From contig NZ_JAUKWQ010000001.1 of NCBI RefSeq assembly GCF_030504645.1, forward strand, positions 1,364,001 through 1,428,000: a DNA stretch of 64,000 nt, read 5' to 3'. Below the pieces are notes generated by a model that was not told where the DNA came from, did no database searches, and saw nothing but the letters and a program-made list of their open reading frames with translations. Positions 1-8,373 of this stretch are shown piece after piece. How positions within the stretch are numbered: the stretch's first letter is position 1; each line of letters begins with the position of its first letter. The translations under genes were made by a program, and so were the position numbers. This DNA comes from Rhizobium oryzicola (lineage in GTDB: Bacteria; Pseudomonadota; Alphaproteobacteria; Rhizobiales; Rhizobiaceae).

Positions 1-480
1 AACGCCGTGCTGCATGCCTATATCGCCCTGAACCGGCCGCAGGAATGGATCGAGAGCATTGATTTCGCCGACCCGAAGGCCGCAGCCGCGACGATCGCTG
101 CGGAGTTCGAGGGCTGGGCGCCCGCGCTGACCGCCCTCATCACGCAGAGCGACACGCCGCCCGTGCCGCGCATTCTTCATACGCTGCCGATCGATCACGC
201 CTGGGAGCGGTTGGCGGGCGTCACCCTGGTCGGAGATGCCGCGCATCTGATGATCCCCTCCGGCGAGGGTGCGAACCTTGCTCTCTATGACGGTGCGGAA
301 CTCGCCAAGGCCCTGATCGCCAATCCCGGCAACCATGAAGCTGCCCTGGCCGCCTATGAAACGGCACTGTTTGCCCGCAGCAGGGCTGCGGCGGAAGATG
401 CAGAGCGTACCGCCAACCTGTTGTTTGGCGACAATGCGCCCCAATCGCTGGTCGATGCCTTCGCGGAATATCAGCTCTGA
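1..480 (+). CDS. FAD-dependent monooxygenase, C-terminal part (partial)
   Basis: This is the C-terminal 159 residues of a gene cut by the left edge; the frame is open from base 1. The segment VTLVGDAAHLM followed by GEGANLALYDG matches the second FAD-contacting motif (GDAAH) of class A flavoprotein monooxygenases of the TetX/UbiH type. These enzymes hydroxylate aromatic or polyketide substrates with NAD(P)H and O2. The N-terminal Rossmann fold lies outside the window, so the substrate cannot be inferred. Confidence 0.8.
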   Translation, partial: NAVLHAYIALNRPQEWIESIDFADPKAAAATIAAEFEGWAPALTALITQSDTPPVPRILHTLPIDHAWERLAGVTLVGDAAHLMIPSGEGANLALYDGAELAKALIANPGNHEAALAAYETALFARSRAAAEDAERTANLLFGDNAPQSLVDAFAEYQL

Positions 481-588
481 TCGCGATTGTGGGACAGCGG
501 ATTCAATCTTAACATTTGCATTAAGACACGCGGTACCCACATGGAGCATAATTCATAACATCCAAGATTGTCTTGGGAGGAACCAGTC

Positions 589-1029
589 ATGAACCACGAT
601 CGATATGAAGACGGTTATGTCGCTGACGTTCTGAAATCAGTCAAAACGATTGCGCTCGTCGGCGCGTCACCCAATCCAAGCCGCCCGAGCCACGGCGTCA
701 TGGGATTTCTGCTGTCAAAAGGTTACCGCGTGGTGCCGGTCAATCCCGGCCAAGCGGGTAAGACGATCCTCGGCCAGAAGGTTTATGGCGATCTGGCTGA
801 GATTCCGGATACGATCGACATGATTGACGTGTTCCGCGCGTCCGAACATGTGGAAAGTGTGGTGGATGAGGCGCTGGCGCTCGATCATCCGCCGAAGGCT
901 ATCTGGCTCCAGCTGGGCGTGCGCAATGATGAGGCGGCGGAAAAGGCGGAGGCCGCCGGCATAAAGGTTGTCATGGATCGTTGCCCGGCGATTGAATATC
1001 CGCGCCTGCTGGGGCATCGCCATCACTGA
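589..1029 (+). CDS. CoA-binding domain protein (YccU-like)
   Basis: A 146-residue single-domain protein with a Rossmann-type CoA-binding fold. The opening strand and glycine loop TIALVGASPNPSRPS is typical of the succinyl-CoA synthetase-like CoA_binding family (PF13380), as are the later DMIDVFR and KAIWLQLGV segments. I chose the ATG at 589 because GGAGG ends eight bases before it; the TTG at 568 has no such site. It stands alone, upstream of a sulfur-assimilation gene. The family's biochemical role is not well defined. Confidence 0.8.
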   Translation: MNHDRYEDGYVADVLKSVKTIALVGASPNPSRPSHGVMGFLLSKGYRVVPVNPGQAGKTILGQKVYGDLAEIPDTIDMIDVFRASEHVESVVDEALALDHPPKAIWLQLGVRNDEAAEKAEAAGIKVVMDRCPAIEYPRLLGHRHH

Positions 1030-1137
1030 CGATCAGCCGCGTCGAGCAATTGAGGGCTCGCACTCGCCGCGGGTGCAAGCCCTCAACCGGTTGATCGCCT
1101 CGAAACGATCATCCGGCTATTGCGGCGGGCATGGACC

Positions 1138-1566
1138 CTATTCCTCCATAAGAGGCGTTTCTGCCTGCAGCCGATTGAGAATGGCCGTATTGACGCAGTA
1201 TTCCGAGAACGTGACCGGTGCCGTGTGGTTCTCGAGATCGTGGCGGCAACGTCCCTTGTCGCGGCAGGTCGCGCAGTTGATCTGCATTTCGCGATAGACG
1301 TCAGGTGAATGCGTCTGCAGTTCTGCGCTGTCGAGATGCAGAGCCTTCATCAGCTTTTCCATCTCTGCGGCGCCGTTGGGACCCGCACGCACGATTTGTA
1401 GGAGCGTATCTGCGCTGACAGAACAGTCTTCCGCCAGCTGACGGCGGCTTTCTGCGTCGAGATTGAGGAGCGCGTTCTCTTCTTCCAAGCGCGTGCGGAA
1501 TTCCGAATACCAGTTGGCCAGACGTTCGCCGACGCGTTGGGCGAGTGGGGAGGCAGTTTCTGTCAT
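1138..1566 (-). CDS. DUF6455 family protein
   Basis: A predicted cytosolic protein of 142 residues. The C-terminal half has the cysteine pattern CATCRDKGRC followed by EYCVN, which I associate with DUF6455, a proteobacterial family of unknown function. The N-terminal third is helical and charged. The start at 1566 (MTETASP) follows a GGAGA site nine bases upstream; in-frame starts further out lack one. It faces metY divergently across about 250 bases. The cysteines could bind a metal, but nothing here proves that. Confidence 0.65.
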   Translation of the reverse strand: MTETASPLAQRVGERLANWYSEFRTRLEEENALLNLDAESRRQLAEDCSVSADTLLQIVRAGPNGAAEMEKLMKALHLDSAELQTHSPDVYREMQINCATCRDKGRCRHDLENHTAPVTFSEYCVNTAILNRLQAETPLMEE

Positions 1567-1819
1567 GGTCGTGGTCTCCAGCGACGTTGAAATCATCGTG
1601 GAGACAGAATGCCACGCGGCGCCCCGCGGGCATTGATCTTGGTCAAGTTCATCAGGCTTTGAGAAGTGATGTTCCCGAAATTGGCCCGCGACCAAAAAAT
1701 CATCCTGTTTGATCTGAAATGCCGCAGCCCTGCGGCTGTCGGCGGCGAAAGCCAGAGGCTATATTTCGCTCGCAGATCGCCGGCAGGCGACGATTCCGAA
1801 GACAATCGGGGAGGGACCC

Positions 1820-3106
1820 TTGACCAATCACAATCCAGGCTTTTCGACGCTCGCCATCCATGCCGGTGCCGCACCGGACCCGGCGACCGGCGCGCGCGCC
1901 ACGCCAATTTACCAGACGACATCCTTCGTCTTTGAGAATGCCGACCATGCCGCCGCCCTCTTCGGCCTGCAGCAGTTCGGCAACATCTACACCCGCATCA
2001 TGAACCCGACCCAGGCAGTGCTGGAAGAGCGCGTCGCGGCCCTTGAAGGCGGCACCGCGGCGCTGGCCGTCGCCTCAGGCCACGCGGCCCAGCTTCTCAT
2101 CTTCCATAACCTTCTTCGGCCCGGCACCAATTTCATCGCCGCACGCCGTCTTTACGGTGGTTCGATCAACCAGTTCGGCCATGCTTTCAAGAACTTCGGC
2201 TGGGAAGTGCGCTGGGCGGATACCAATGATCCCGAAAGCTTCGCGGCGCAGATCGATGAGAACACGCAGGCGATCTTCATCGAGAGCCTTGCCAACCCGG
2301 CTGGCACGTTTGTCGATATCGCCGCAATCGCTGACGTCGCTCATCGTCACGGCCTGCCGTTGATCGTCGATAACACCATGGCAAGCCCTTACCTCGTGCG
2401 GCCGCTGGAGCATGGTGCCGACATCGTCGTGCATTCGCTGACGAAATTTCTCGGCGGCCACGGCAATTCCATGGGTGGCATTATCGTCGATGGTGGTACA
2501 TTCGACTGGTCGGCTAAGCCAGGCAAATATTCGATGCTTTCGGAGCCGCGTCCGGAATATGGTGGGGTGGTGCTGCACCAGACATTCGGCAATTTTGCCT
2601 TTGCCATTGCAGCCCGCGTTCTGGGTCTGCGCGACCTCGGGCCAGCAATTTCCCCTTTCAACGCTTTCATGATCATCACCGGGATCGAGACTTTGCCGCT
2701 GCGCATGCAGCGCCATTCCGACAATGCGCTGGCGGTCGCGAAATGGCTGAAGACCCACGACAAGGTGGCCTGGGTTTCCTACTCGGGGCTGGAGGATGAT
2801 CCGAACCATGCGCTGCAGCAGCGTTATTCGCCGAAGGGAGCCGGCGCCGTCTTCACCTTTGGGCTGAAGGGCGGCTATGAGGCGGGCAAGGGCTTTGTCG
2901 AGGGGCTGAAGCTCTTTTCGCATCTTGCCAATATCGGTGATACGCGCTCGCTCGTCATCCACCCGGCCTCGACCACGCATCGGCAGCTGACGCCGGAGCA
3001 GCAGGTGGCAGCCGGTGCCGGTCCGGATGTTGTGCGTCTCTCCGTCGGTATCGAGGATTCTAGCGACATCATCGCCGATCTGGAACAGTCGCTGGCAAAG
3101 ATCTAA
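1820..3106 (+). CDS. metY: O-acetylhomoserine sulfhydrylase / aminocarboxypropyltransferase
   Basis: A 428-residue PLP enzyme of the Cys/Met metabolism family. It makes homocysteine from O-acetylhomoserine and sulfide, or the methionine precursor directly with methanethiol. The PLP lysine is K209 in [22 protein letters not shown] and the N-terminal [10 protein letters not shown] are also family hallmarks. Length fits O-acetylhomoserine enzymes (about 430) rather than cystathionine gamma-synthase (about 390). The start is TTG at 1820, preceded by a strong GGGAGGG site; no ATG precedes the conserved N-terminus. The gene symbol could equally be metZ-like in other annotations. Confidence 0.88.
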   Translation: MTNHNPGFSTLAIHAGAAPDPATGARATPIYQTTSFVFENADHAAALFGLQQFGNIYTRIMNPTQAVLEERVAALEGGTAALAVASGHAAQLLIFHNLLRPGTNFIAARRLYGGSINQFGHAFKNFGWEVRWADTNDPESFAAQIDENTQAIFIESLANPAGTFVDIAAIADVAHRHGLPLIVDNTMASPYLVRPLEHGADIVVHSLTKFLGGHGNSMGGIIVDGGTFDWSAKPGKYSMLSEPRPEYGGVVLHQTFGNFAFAIAARVLGLRDLGPAISPFNAFMIITGIETLPLRMQRHSDNALAVAKWLKTHDKVAWVSYSGLEDDPNHALQQRYSPKGAGAVFTFGLKGGYEAGKGFVEGLKLFSHLANIGDTRSLVIHPASTTHRQLTPEQQVAAGAGPDVVRLSVGIEDSSDIIADLEQSLAKI

Positions 3107-3114
3107 AGACGTGA

Positions 3115-3142
3115 GGAGACGGCGCATCCGGTGCCGTCTCTT
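3115..3142 (+). terminator. hairpin after metY, inside the metY-cupin gap
   Basis: GAGACGGC (3116-3123) can pair with GCCGTCTC (3133-3140) across a 9-base loop, followed only by TTCG. It lies just before the cupin start codon (3159), so it could be a weak terminator or a 5' leader structure of the cupin gene. Confidence 0.45.
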
Positions 3143-3158
3143 CGTCCGGAGCCTGATC

Positions 3159-3503
3159 ATGTCCCGCCAGCTTTCCTTCGATCTCTCGACCATCACGCCG
3201 GAAGAGGGCGCGCCTGCGCCGGACCGGCTGATCTCAGGCGATCCGCGCTTCACCACCTGGAATATCGAGGAGGCCGAAGGCGGGCTTTACGCAGGAGTTT
3301 GGCAATCGACGCCCGGCAAGTGGCGCATGTCTTACGACGAATGGGAATATTTCCACATCCTCGAAGGCTATTCGATCGTCACCGAGGATGGCGGCGAACC
3401 GGTTCACCTTAGGGCAGGCGATCGACTGATCCTCAGACCCGGCTTCAAGGGAAGCTGGGAAGTGGTTGAAACGACTCGCAAGGACTATGTGATCAGGCTG
3501 TAG
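3159..3503 (+). CDS. Cupin domain protein (DUF861-like)
   Basis: A 114-residue small cupin. The segments WRMSYDEWEYFHILEGYSIV and LRAGDRLILRPGFKGSWEVVE form the two conserved cupin beta-barrel motifs; their W/E/G pattern resembles the DUF861 (ureidoglycolate-lyase-like EutQ/cupin_3) group. Such proteins bind metals or small molecules; the substrate is not evident. The ATG at 3159 was chosen because the domain begins right after it. It is about 50 bases behind metY and could be co-transcribed. Confidence 0.72.
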   Translation: MSRQLSFDLSTITPEEGAPAPDRLISGDPRFTTWNIEEAEGGLYAGVWQSTPGKWRMSYDEWEYFHILEGYSIVTEDGGEPVHLRAGDRLILRPGFKGSWEVVETTRKDYVIRL

Positions 3504-3511
3504 GCCTCTGA

Positions 3512-3913
3512 TCATAATATGGCCAACACGCCGTTGGCTTTCGCTGCCTCTGCCAGCGCCCTGTCGAAGGTGGCGAGGTGCCCGTCCAGCCGCAGCGCGA
3601 GCTCGAGATAGGCGGCGTCATAGATGGTGAGGTTGTGGCGCTCCGCCAGATAACGGATGGCCATGAGCGGGACAGATTGATCGATCGCGATCGGAAGCTT
3701 GTCCATGCGGCTCAATGCATCGGCCAACTGCAGCGACGACAGTCGACCGCGGCGATGGGCCATGACGCAAATATTGGTCACCTCATAAAGCCAAAGAAGC
3801 GGCGCAAAGCCGCCGACGCTGTTCAGCCTTTCCAGCCAGGCTTCAGCTTCCGGCGAGTTTTCGTCGGGCAAGAGCCATGACGCGGTGACGGAAGCGTCGA
3901 TGACAAGCTGCAT
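3512..3913 (-). CDS. PIN-domain toxin (VapC type)
   Basis: A 133-residue PIN-fold protein, expected to be a Mg-dependent RNase toxin. The N-terminal LVIDASVTASWLLPDE holds the first catalytic aspartate (D6), and LTIYDAAYLELAL near residue 100 holds the later acidic residue typical of VapC. The start ATG overlaps the antitoxin stop by one base (TGATG), implying translational coupling with the upstream gene. Specific RNA targets cannot be told from sequence. Confidence 0.82.
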   Translation of the reverse strand: MQLVIDASVTASWLLPDENSPEAEAWLERLNSVGGFAPLLWLYEVTNICVMAHRRGRLSSLQLADALSRMDKLPIAIDQSVPLMAIRYLAERHNLTIYDAAYLELALRLDGHLATFDRALAEAAKANGVLAIL

Positions 3914-4161
3914 CAGCCCTTCTGGCCCTCGCGACGATATTGTGCGAGTTCTTCCGCCGTGAACTTCGGCATTGATGCACGCAATTCCGCCAGATCACGC
4001 TTCAGCGCTTCGATATCTACCTTCTTCGGCACGGGTGGTGTGGCTTTCAGCTCAATCGCTGTCTGCCCGCCGTCCGTAAGCACCACGGTCTCGCCTTCGC
4101 GCACGAGCGCGATCAGCTCATCGAAATGTTCCTTGGCTTCCGCAATCGTAACATGGCGCAT
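3913..4161 (-). CDS. Antitoxin, Phd/YefM family
   Basis: An 82-residue protein beginning MRHVTIAEAKEHFDELIALV, the characteristic N-terminal DNA-binding fold of Phd/YefM antitoxins, with a charged C-terminal tail expected to wrap the PIN toxin. The ATG at 4161 has a GGAG-type site upstream; the upstream in-frame start at 4200 adds unrelated residues. It precedes its toxin, the usual order for an autoregulated vapBC-type operon. Confidence 0.82.
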   Translation of the reverse strand: MRHVTIAEAKEHFDELIALVREGETVVLTDGGQTAIELKATPPVPKKVDIEALKRDLAELRASMPKFTAEELAQYRREGQKG

Positions 4162-4234
4162 GGTCGGGCTCCGCTGTCCAGAAGCCCAGATTACATGCAT
4201 TTGGCCTCACAGGCAAAAGGGCTAGGGTGTGGCC

Positions 4235-5482
4235 TCACCACCGCAGATCAAGCCGCTCCAGACCGTGGAAGTGATAGACGTCCTTCACAACAGGCGGCGC
4301 GGCAATCTTCAGCCCCGGCAGCCGCTTGAAGAGCAGTGGCAGCACGATGTTGAGCTCCAGCCTGGCGAGCGGCGCGCCAATGCAGAAATGGATGCCGGCA
4401 CCGAAGGAGAGGTTGGCACCCTCGTTGCGCTCCGGCTTGAAGGTCAGCGGATCGGTAAACTTGTTCGGGTCGAGATTGGCGGCGGCGAGGATCAGGCTCA
4501 CCTTGTCGCCGCGTTTGAAGGTGACGCCATCCACTTCGACGTCTTCGAGTGCCCAGCGCTGGAAGATATGCACCGGCGCGCAGATGCGCAGCGTCTCCTC
4601 CACCGTGCGTTCGGTGGTGGCCGCATCGGCAAACATCGCCGCCGGATCGAGCCCGCTTTCCAGAATGATGCGCACCGAATTGCCGATTTGGTGGACGGTC
4701 GCCTCATGGCCGGCATTCAAGAGAACGATAGTGGTTGAGACGAGCTCGTCCTCGGTCAGGAACTGGCCCTTGTGCTCCGTGTGGATCATGTGGCTCAAGA
4801 GATCGTCGCGCGGGTTGGCGCGGCGCTCGGCAATCACCGTCTTCACGTAATCGGCAAACTCTTTTGCCGAGCGGTCGGCGGCGTCCTCGTCGGCGCGGGA
4901 ACGCTTGAACATGTACATGCCGACATAGTCATGGCTCCATTTCAGAAGCTGCGGCCCCATCTCCTCGGGAATGCCGATCATGCGGGCGATCATCGTCACG
5001 GGAATGATGTCGGCGAAGGAAGAGAGTAGTTCCGTCTGCCCGTCCTTCTCGAATCGGTCGATCAGCCGGTTGGCCAGTTCCTCGATCTCGCCGCTCATCT
5101 TCTCGACATGACGCGAGACAAAGGCGCGGTTGACCAGCGTTCGCAATCTTGTGTGTTCCGGCGGCTCGATCTCCAGCAGCGAGTGGCGCTCGGCGAGATC
5201 GAAATGTGCCGTATGCGCTGCAGGTTCGGCCAAGCCCAGCTCCTCACGGCTGGCAATGTGCAGGATCTGCCGACCAAAGCGGCGGTCGCGCAACAGCGCG
5301 TTCACGTGGTCGTAACCGGTAAAGAACCACTGCCGCTGTTCCTCCCAGAAGAAGGTCGGGCAATGCTGGTGAAGAGCCGCGTAGACCCGGTTCGGGTCGC
5401 TGTAGAAGGCGGGATTACGGCCATCCAGCGAGACGCGGCGGGCGGTGGGATCGATATGGAGGAAATCGGGCATGGAGGTCAT
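4235..5482 (-). CDS. Cytochrome P450
   Basis: A soluble bacterial P450 of 415 residues. The I-helix oxygen-binding motif AGHEAT is at 257-262, the K-helix EETLR at 295-299, and the heme-ligand loop FGAGIHFCIG at 360-369 with Cys367 as proximal ligand. Length is normal for class I bacterial P450s, which need a ferredoxin and reductase; neither is next to it. A second in-frame ATG three codons downstream is also possible. Substrate unknown. Confidence 0.92.
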   Translation of the reverse strand: MTSMPDFLHIDPTARRVSLDGRNPAFYSDPNRVYAALHQHCPTFFWEEQRQWFFTGYDHVNALLRDRRFGRQILHIASREELGLAEPAAHTAHFDLAERHSLLEIEPPEHTRLRTLVNRAFVSRHVEKMSGEIEELANRLIDRFEKDGQTELLSSFADIIPVTMIARMIGIPEEMGPQLLKWSHDYVGMYMFKRSRADEDAADRSAKEFADYVKTVIAERRANPRDDLLSHMIHTEHKGQFLTEDELVSTTIVLLNAGHEATVHQIGNSVRIILESGLDPAAMFADAATTERTVEETLRICAPVHIFQRWALEDVEVDGVTFKRGDKVSLILAAANLDPNKFTDPLTFKPERNEGANLSFGAGIHFCIGAPLARLELNIVLPLLFKRLPGLKIAAPPVVKDVYHFHGLERLDLRW

Positions 5483-5527
5483 GCCCGATTGCGTAGATCA
5501 TCTTGCGATAAAGGAAAAGAGGCTCTG

Positions 5528-5569
5528 TTGACACTCGCCTGGATTGTATTCATGCTCTTGTTGCAAGAG
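5528..5569 (+). promoter_or_regulatory. Promoter-like element and 6-bp inverted repeat before the CYTH-like gene
   Basis: A TTGACA hexamer at 5528-5533 is followed at 5555-5569 by the inverted repeat CTCTTG-TTG-CAAGAG. The repeat ends 20 bases before the proposed start, where an operator would lie. No good -10 hexamer at the ideal spacing is evident. Confidence 0.35.
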
Positions 5570-5589
5570 TGTTTATCCCGGAGCGAACA

Positions 5590-6420
5590 TTGAAGTATCC
5601 GACATCACGCGAATACAAGATGATGTTGAAGGCAGATGCCTTTGTTGGCAACGAGGCCGAAAGTGAGGCCGCTGTCGGCAGGTTCTGGCAAGCGCTTGCA
5701 AATCTCCCCTTCGATAAGGGCATCGCGTTCGGCAAGGCACCCCGGCTTGATGCGAAGCGGGATGTGTTATTCCTGGATACGCCCGAAAAGGCGCTCTTCC
5801 TCAAGCATGATCTGGTTTTCCGCTTGCGGCGCAAACGGCAAGCGGACGGTGCATGGGATGCAACGCTGAAGTTCCGGCTCGGCGACCAATTGCTGGCTGG
5901 TGCACAAACCTTTCGGCCCAGAAAAGCCTATGCGCCTGAGGGGAGGAACGTGAAGTTCGAGGAGGACGTCAAAGCCGTGATCACCACGGGGCGTGCGGCA
6001 TTCTGGGCTCTCTTCAGCCGCTCCGCCAATACCGATGTGCCTGATAGGGACAGTCTTAGGAAGGTGTCCGACCTCAAGACGCTGTATGGCCGCCTGCCTG
6101 AGGCGATCGATGATCTTCAAGACCATGCACTGTCTGACGTGAATGATCTTGAGATTGTCGAGCACGTCTATGACAGTGGTAAGCTGACACTTTCCGGCCA
6201 GAAGGTCGAGGCGGCTGTCATCCTTTGGTGGAGCAAGCATCAAGTGACTGCTCCAATCGCTGCGGAATTCAGCTATCGTTTCGATCTGGATGACGGTGAA
6301 GCGCCCCTGGAGACAGTCGAAAGCGCGTGGGCGCTTTTGAAAAAGCTGCCGAATGTAGAGGACGTCGATGCCGGCGGCCCGACGAAAACGGCCATCGTCT
6401 ACGGCGCCGGGCAAGATTAA
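5590..6420 (+). CDS. CYTH-like domain protein
   Basis: A predicted cytosolic protein of 276 residues. It starts with a SREYKMMLKAD segment resembling the ExExK signature of CYTH phosphohydrolases, followed by VFRLRRKR and WDATLKFR strands, a KFEEDVK segment and EFSYRFDLDD, giving alternating basic and acidic tunnel-type strands. CYTH enzymes act on triphosphates (adenylyl cyclase, thiamine-triphosphatase, inorganic triphosphatase), but the motif is degenerate, so activity is uncertain. I chose TTG 5590 because GGAG lies six bases upstream; GTG 5569 is the alternative. Confidence 0.5.
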   Translation: MKYPTSREYKMMLKADAFVGNEAESEAAVGRFWQALANLPFDKGIAFGKAPRLDAKRDVLFLDTPEKALFLKHDLVFRLRRKRQADGAWDATLKFRLGDQLLAGAQTFRPRKAYAPEGRNVKFEEDVKAVITTGRAAFWALFSRSANTDVPDRDSLRKVSDLKTLYGRLPEAIDDLQDHALSDVNDLEIVEHVYDSGKLTLSGQKVEAAVILWWSKHQVTAPIAAEFSYRFDLDDGEAPLETVESAWALLKKLPNVEDVDAGGPTKTAIVYGAGQD

Positions 6421-6446
6421 AACCAACCAGATCCGATTTTCTCGCG

Positions 6447-6477
6447 CTGCCCGGATCGGCGGCCTTGATCCGGGCAG
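6447..6477. terminator. Bidirectional terminator-like hairpin between convergent genes
   Basis: A perfect 11-bp stem, CTGCCCGGATC (6447-6457) with GATCCGGGCAG (6467-6477), and a 9-base loop. It lies between the CYTH-like gene and ggt, which converge here. There is no long T run, so it may instead be a dispersed palindromic repeat. Confidence 0.55.
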
Positions 6478-6489
6478 GGATCGGGAGCC

Positions 6490-8247
6490 TCATTCGCCGG
6501 TGGCGATGCCTTCACGGCGTGGATCGGCGCTGCCTGCCAAGCCGTTGGGGCCGATCTCGATGGCCTGCAGGCCGGAATTCATTTCCACGGGCCGCACTTC
6601 GTAGCCCAGCCCCTTCAAGCCGTCCGTCAGCTTTTCCGCCTCAGTGCCCGCTTCCACCTCATAAATGCCAAAGCGGTTGATCAGATGCGGTTGTGCGACG
6701 ATCTGCTCTACCGGCATGCCCCAGTCGACATAGGCGATCAGCGCCTGCGCCACATAGCCAATGATCTGGCTGCCACCCGGCGAACCAACAGCCAGCACAG
6801 GCTTGCCGTCCTTCATGACGATGGTCGGCGCCATGGAAGAGCGGGGGCGCTTGCCCGGCTCGACGCGATTGGCAACAGCCAAAGGTCCGTCATGCGTCTT
6901 AAAGGAGAAGTCGGTCAGCTCGTTATTGAGCAGGAAGCCGTTGGTCATCAGGCGCGAGCCGAAGCCGTTCTCGATGGTGGTGGTCATGGAGGCGACATTG
7001 CCATCCGCATCCACGATAACGATATGGCTGGTGGAGGGAAGTTCTATGGCTGCATCCCGGCCAAACAGCAGGGCGTGATCCCAGGTCGGCTCGCCGGCCC
7101 GTATCGCATCCTGCGACAGCGCCTTCTGGCCATCCAGCATGTGCGACCGCTGGCTCAAATAATCTTTCTTCAGCAGGCCCTTGATGGGGCCGGGCTGGAA
7201 ATCGGTATCCGCCACATAACGCTCCCGATCAGCAAAGGCGAGGCGCTGCGCATCGCCGATGATGCGCCAGCTTTCCGGGTTCTGCGGACCGAGCGCTTTC
7301 AGGTCGAAGTTTTCGGCGAGGCCCAGGATCTGGCTGACGGCAATCGCGCCGGAGGAGGGCGGTCCCATGCCGCAGACATCGAGTGCACGGTAGTTGAAGC
7401 ATACCGGCTCACGTTCGCGAACCTTGTAATTCGCAAGATCCGTCAGCGACAGCACGCCGGGATTGCCTGCGGCTTCTCGAACGGTCTTCACGATCGCCTC
7501 GGCAATCGGCCCCTTGTAGAAGGCATCGGCACCGCCGAGCGCAATCGCCTTCAGTGTGGCCGCATAATCCGGGTTCTTGAGAACGGTTCCTGCCTTCAGA
7601 GGCGCGCCTGACGCATCGAAGAAATAGGTGCGCGGGCCATCGTATTTCTTGAGCCGGTCACCTTCCGCCGCCACGAGACTGGCGAGACGCGGTGAGACCT
7701 GGAAGCCATCGGATGCAAGCGTCTGTGCCCGTTGAAACAGCGTGCCCCACGCCAGCTTTCCGTAACGGCGATGGATGGTCTCCATGAGCTTGACAGTGCC
7801 CGGCGTGCCGACGGAGCGGCCGCCGACGACGGCATCCATGAACTTCAGCGGCTGGCCCTGTGCGTCAAGGAAAAGCTTTGGGGTCGCTTCCATCGGGGCC
7901 GTCTCGCGGCCATCGAAAGTCGTGAGCTTCCCCGCGGCCGCATCATAATAGACCAGGAAGGAGCCGCCCCCGAGACCGGAACTTTGAGGCTCGACGAGAC
8001 CGAGAACCGTCTGCACGGCAATCAGGGCGTCGATGGCGTTGCCGCCCTTGGCAATGACGTCCCGCCCGGCTTCTGCGGCCAGCGGATTGGCAGCCGCCAC
8101 CATGTAACGCTTGGTCTCGACCCGCTTTGCAGCCGTAAAGCCGGTTGCCCGTTCAGGAGCGACCGTATCGGATGCCTGCTGGGCGAACGCGTACGGCCCG
8201 GACACCAGCAGGGCGAGCGAAATGGATGTTAGAATGGCGGTCTTCAT
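6490..8247 (-). CDS. ggt: Gamma-glutamyltransferase precursor
   Basis: A 585-residue periplasmic enzyme that cleaves gamma-glutamyl bonds of glutathione and transfers the glutamyl group. An N-terminal signal peptide (hydrophobic core ISLALLVSG, Ala-X-Ala-type cleavage near residue 23) is followed by the NAIDALIAVQ and SGLGGGSF motifs of the large subunit. The autocatalytic cleavage threonine is T406 in STSHIVIVDADGN, and APTIVMKDG and VGSPGGSQII are small-subunit motifs. ATG 8247 has GGAGA upstream; the longer start at 8271 would disrupt the signal peptide. Single gene, convergent with its neighbour. Confidence 0.92.
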   Translation of the reverse strand: MKTAILTSISLALLVSGPYAFAQQASDTVAPERATGFTAAKRVETKRYMVAAANPLAAEAGRDVIAKGGNAIDALIAVQTVLGLVEPQSSGLGGGSFLVYYDAAAGKLTTFDGRETAPMEATPKLFLDAQGQPLKFMDAVVGGRSVGTPGTVKLMETIHRRYGKLAWGTLFQRAQTLASDGFQVSPRLASLVAAEGDRLKKYDGPRTYFFDASGAPLKAGTVLKNPDYAATLKAIALGGADAFYKGPIAEAIVKTVREAAGNPGVLSLTDLANYKVREREPVCFNYRALDVCGMGPPSSGAIAVSQILGLAENFDLKALGPQNPESWRIIGDAQRLAFADRERYVADTDFQPGPIKGLLKKDYLSQRSHMLDGQKALSQDAIRAGEPTWDHALLFGRDAAIELPSTSHIVIVDADGNVASMTTTIENGFGSRLMTNGFLLNNELTDFSFKTHDGPLAVANRVEPGKRPRSSMAPTIVMKDGKPVLAVGSPGGSQIIGYVAQALIAYVDWGMPVEQIVAQPHLINRFGIYEVEAGTEAEKLTDGLKGLGYEVRPVEMNSGLQAIEIGPNGLAGSADPRREGIATGE

Positions 8248-8373
8248 GATGGTCTCCGGGCAGCGGCGCATGCTTCAATCATGACGCACTGATCAGCCAA
8301 TATCGAGCAGAGGCTCTTGTACAACTGCTTTACGGGAAAATGGCACGAAATGAATAGCATCAGGGTTGGAAAT

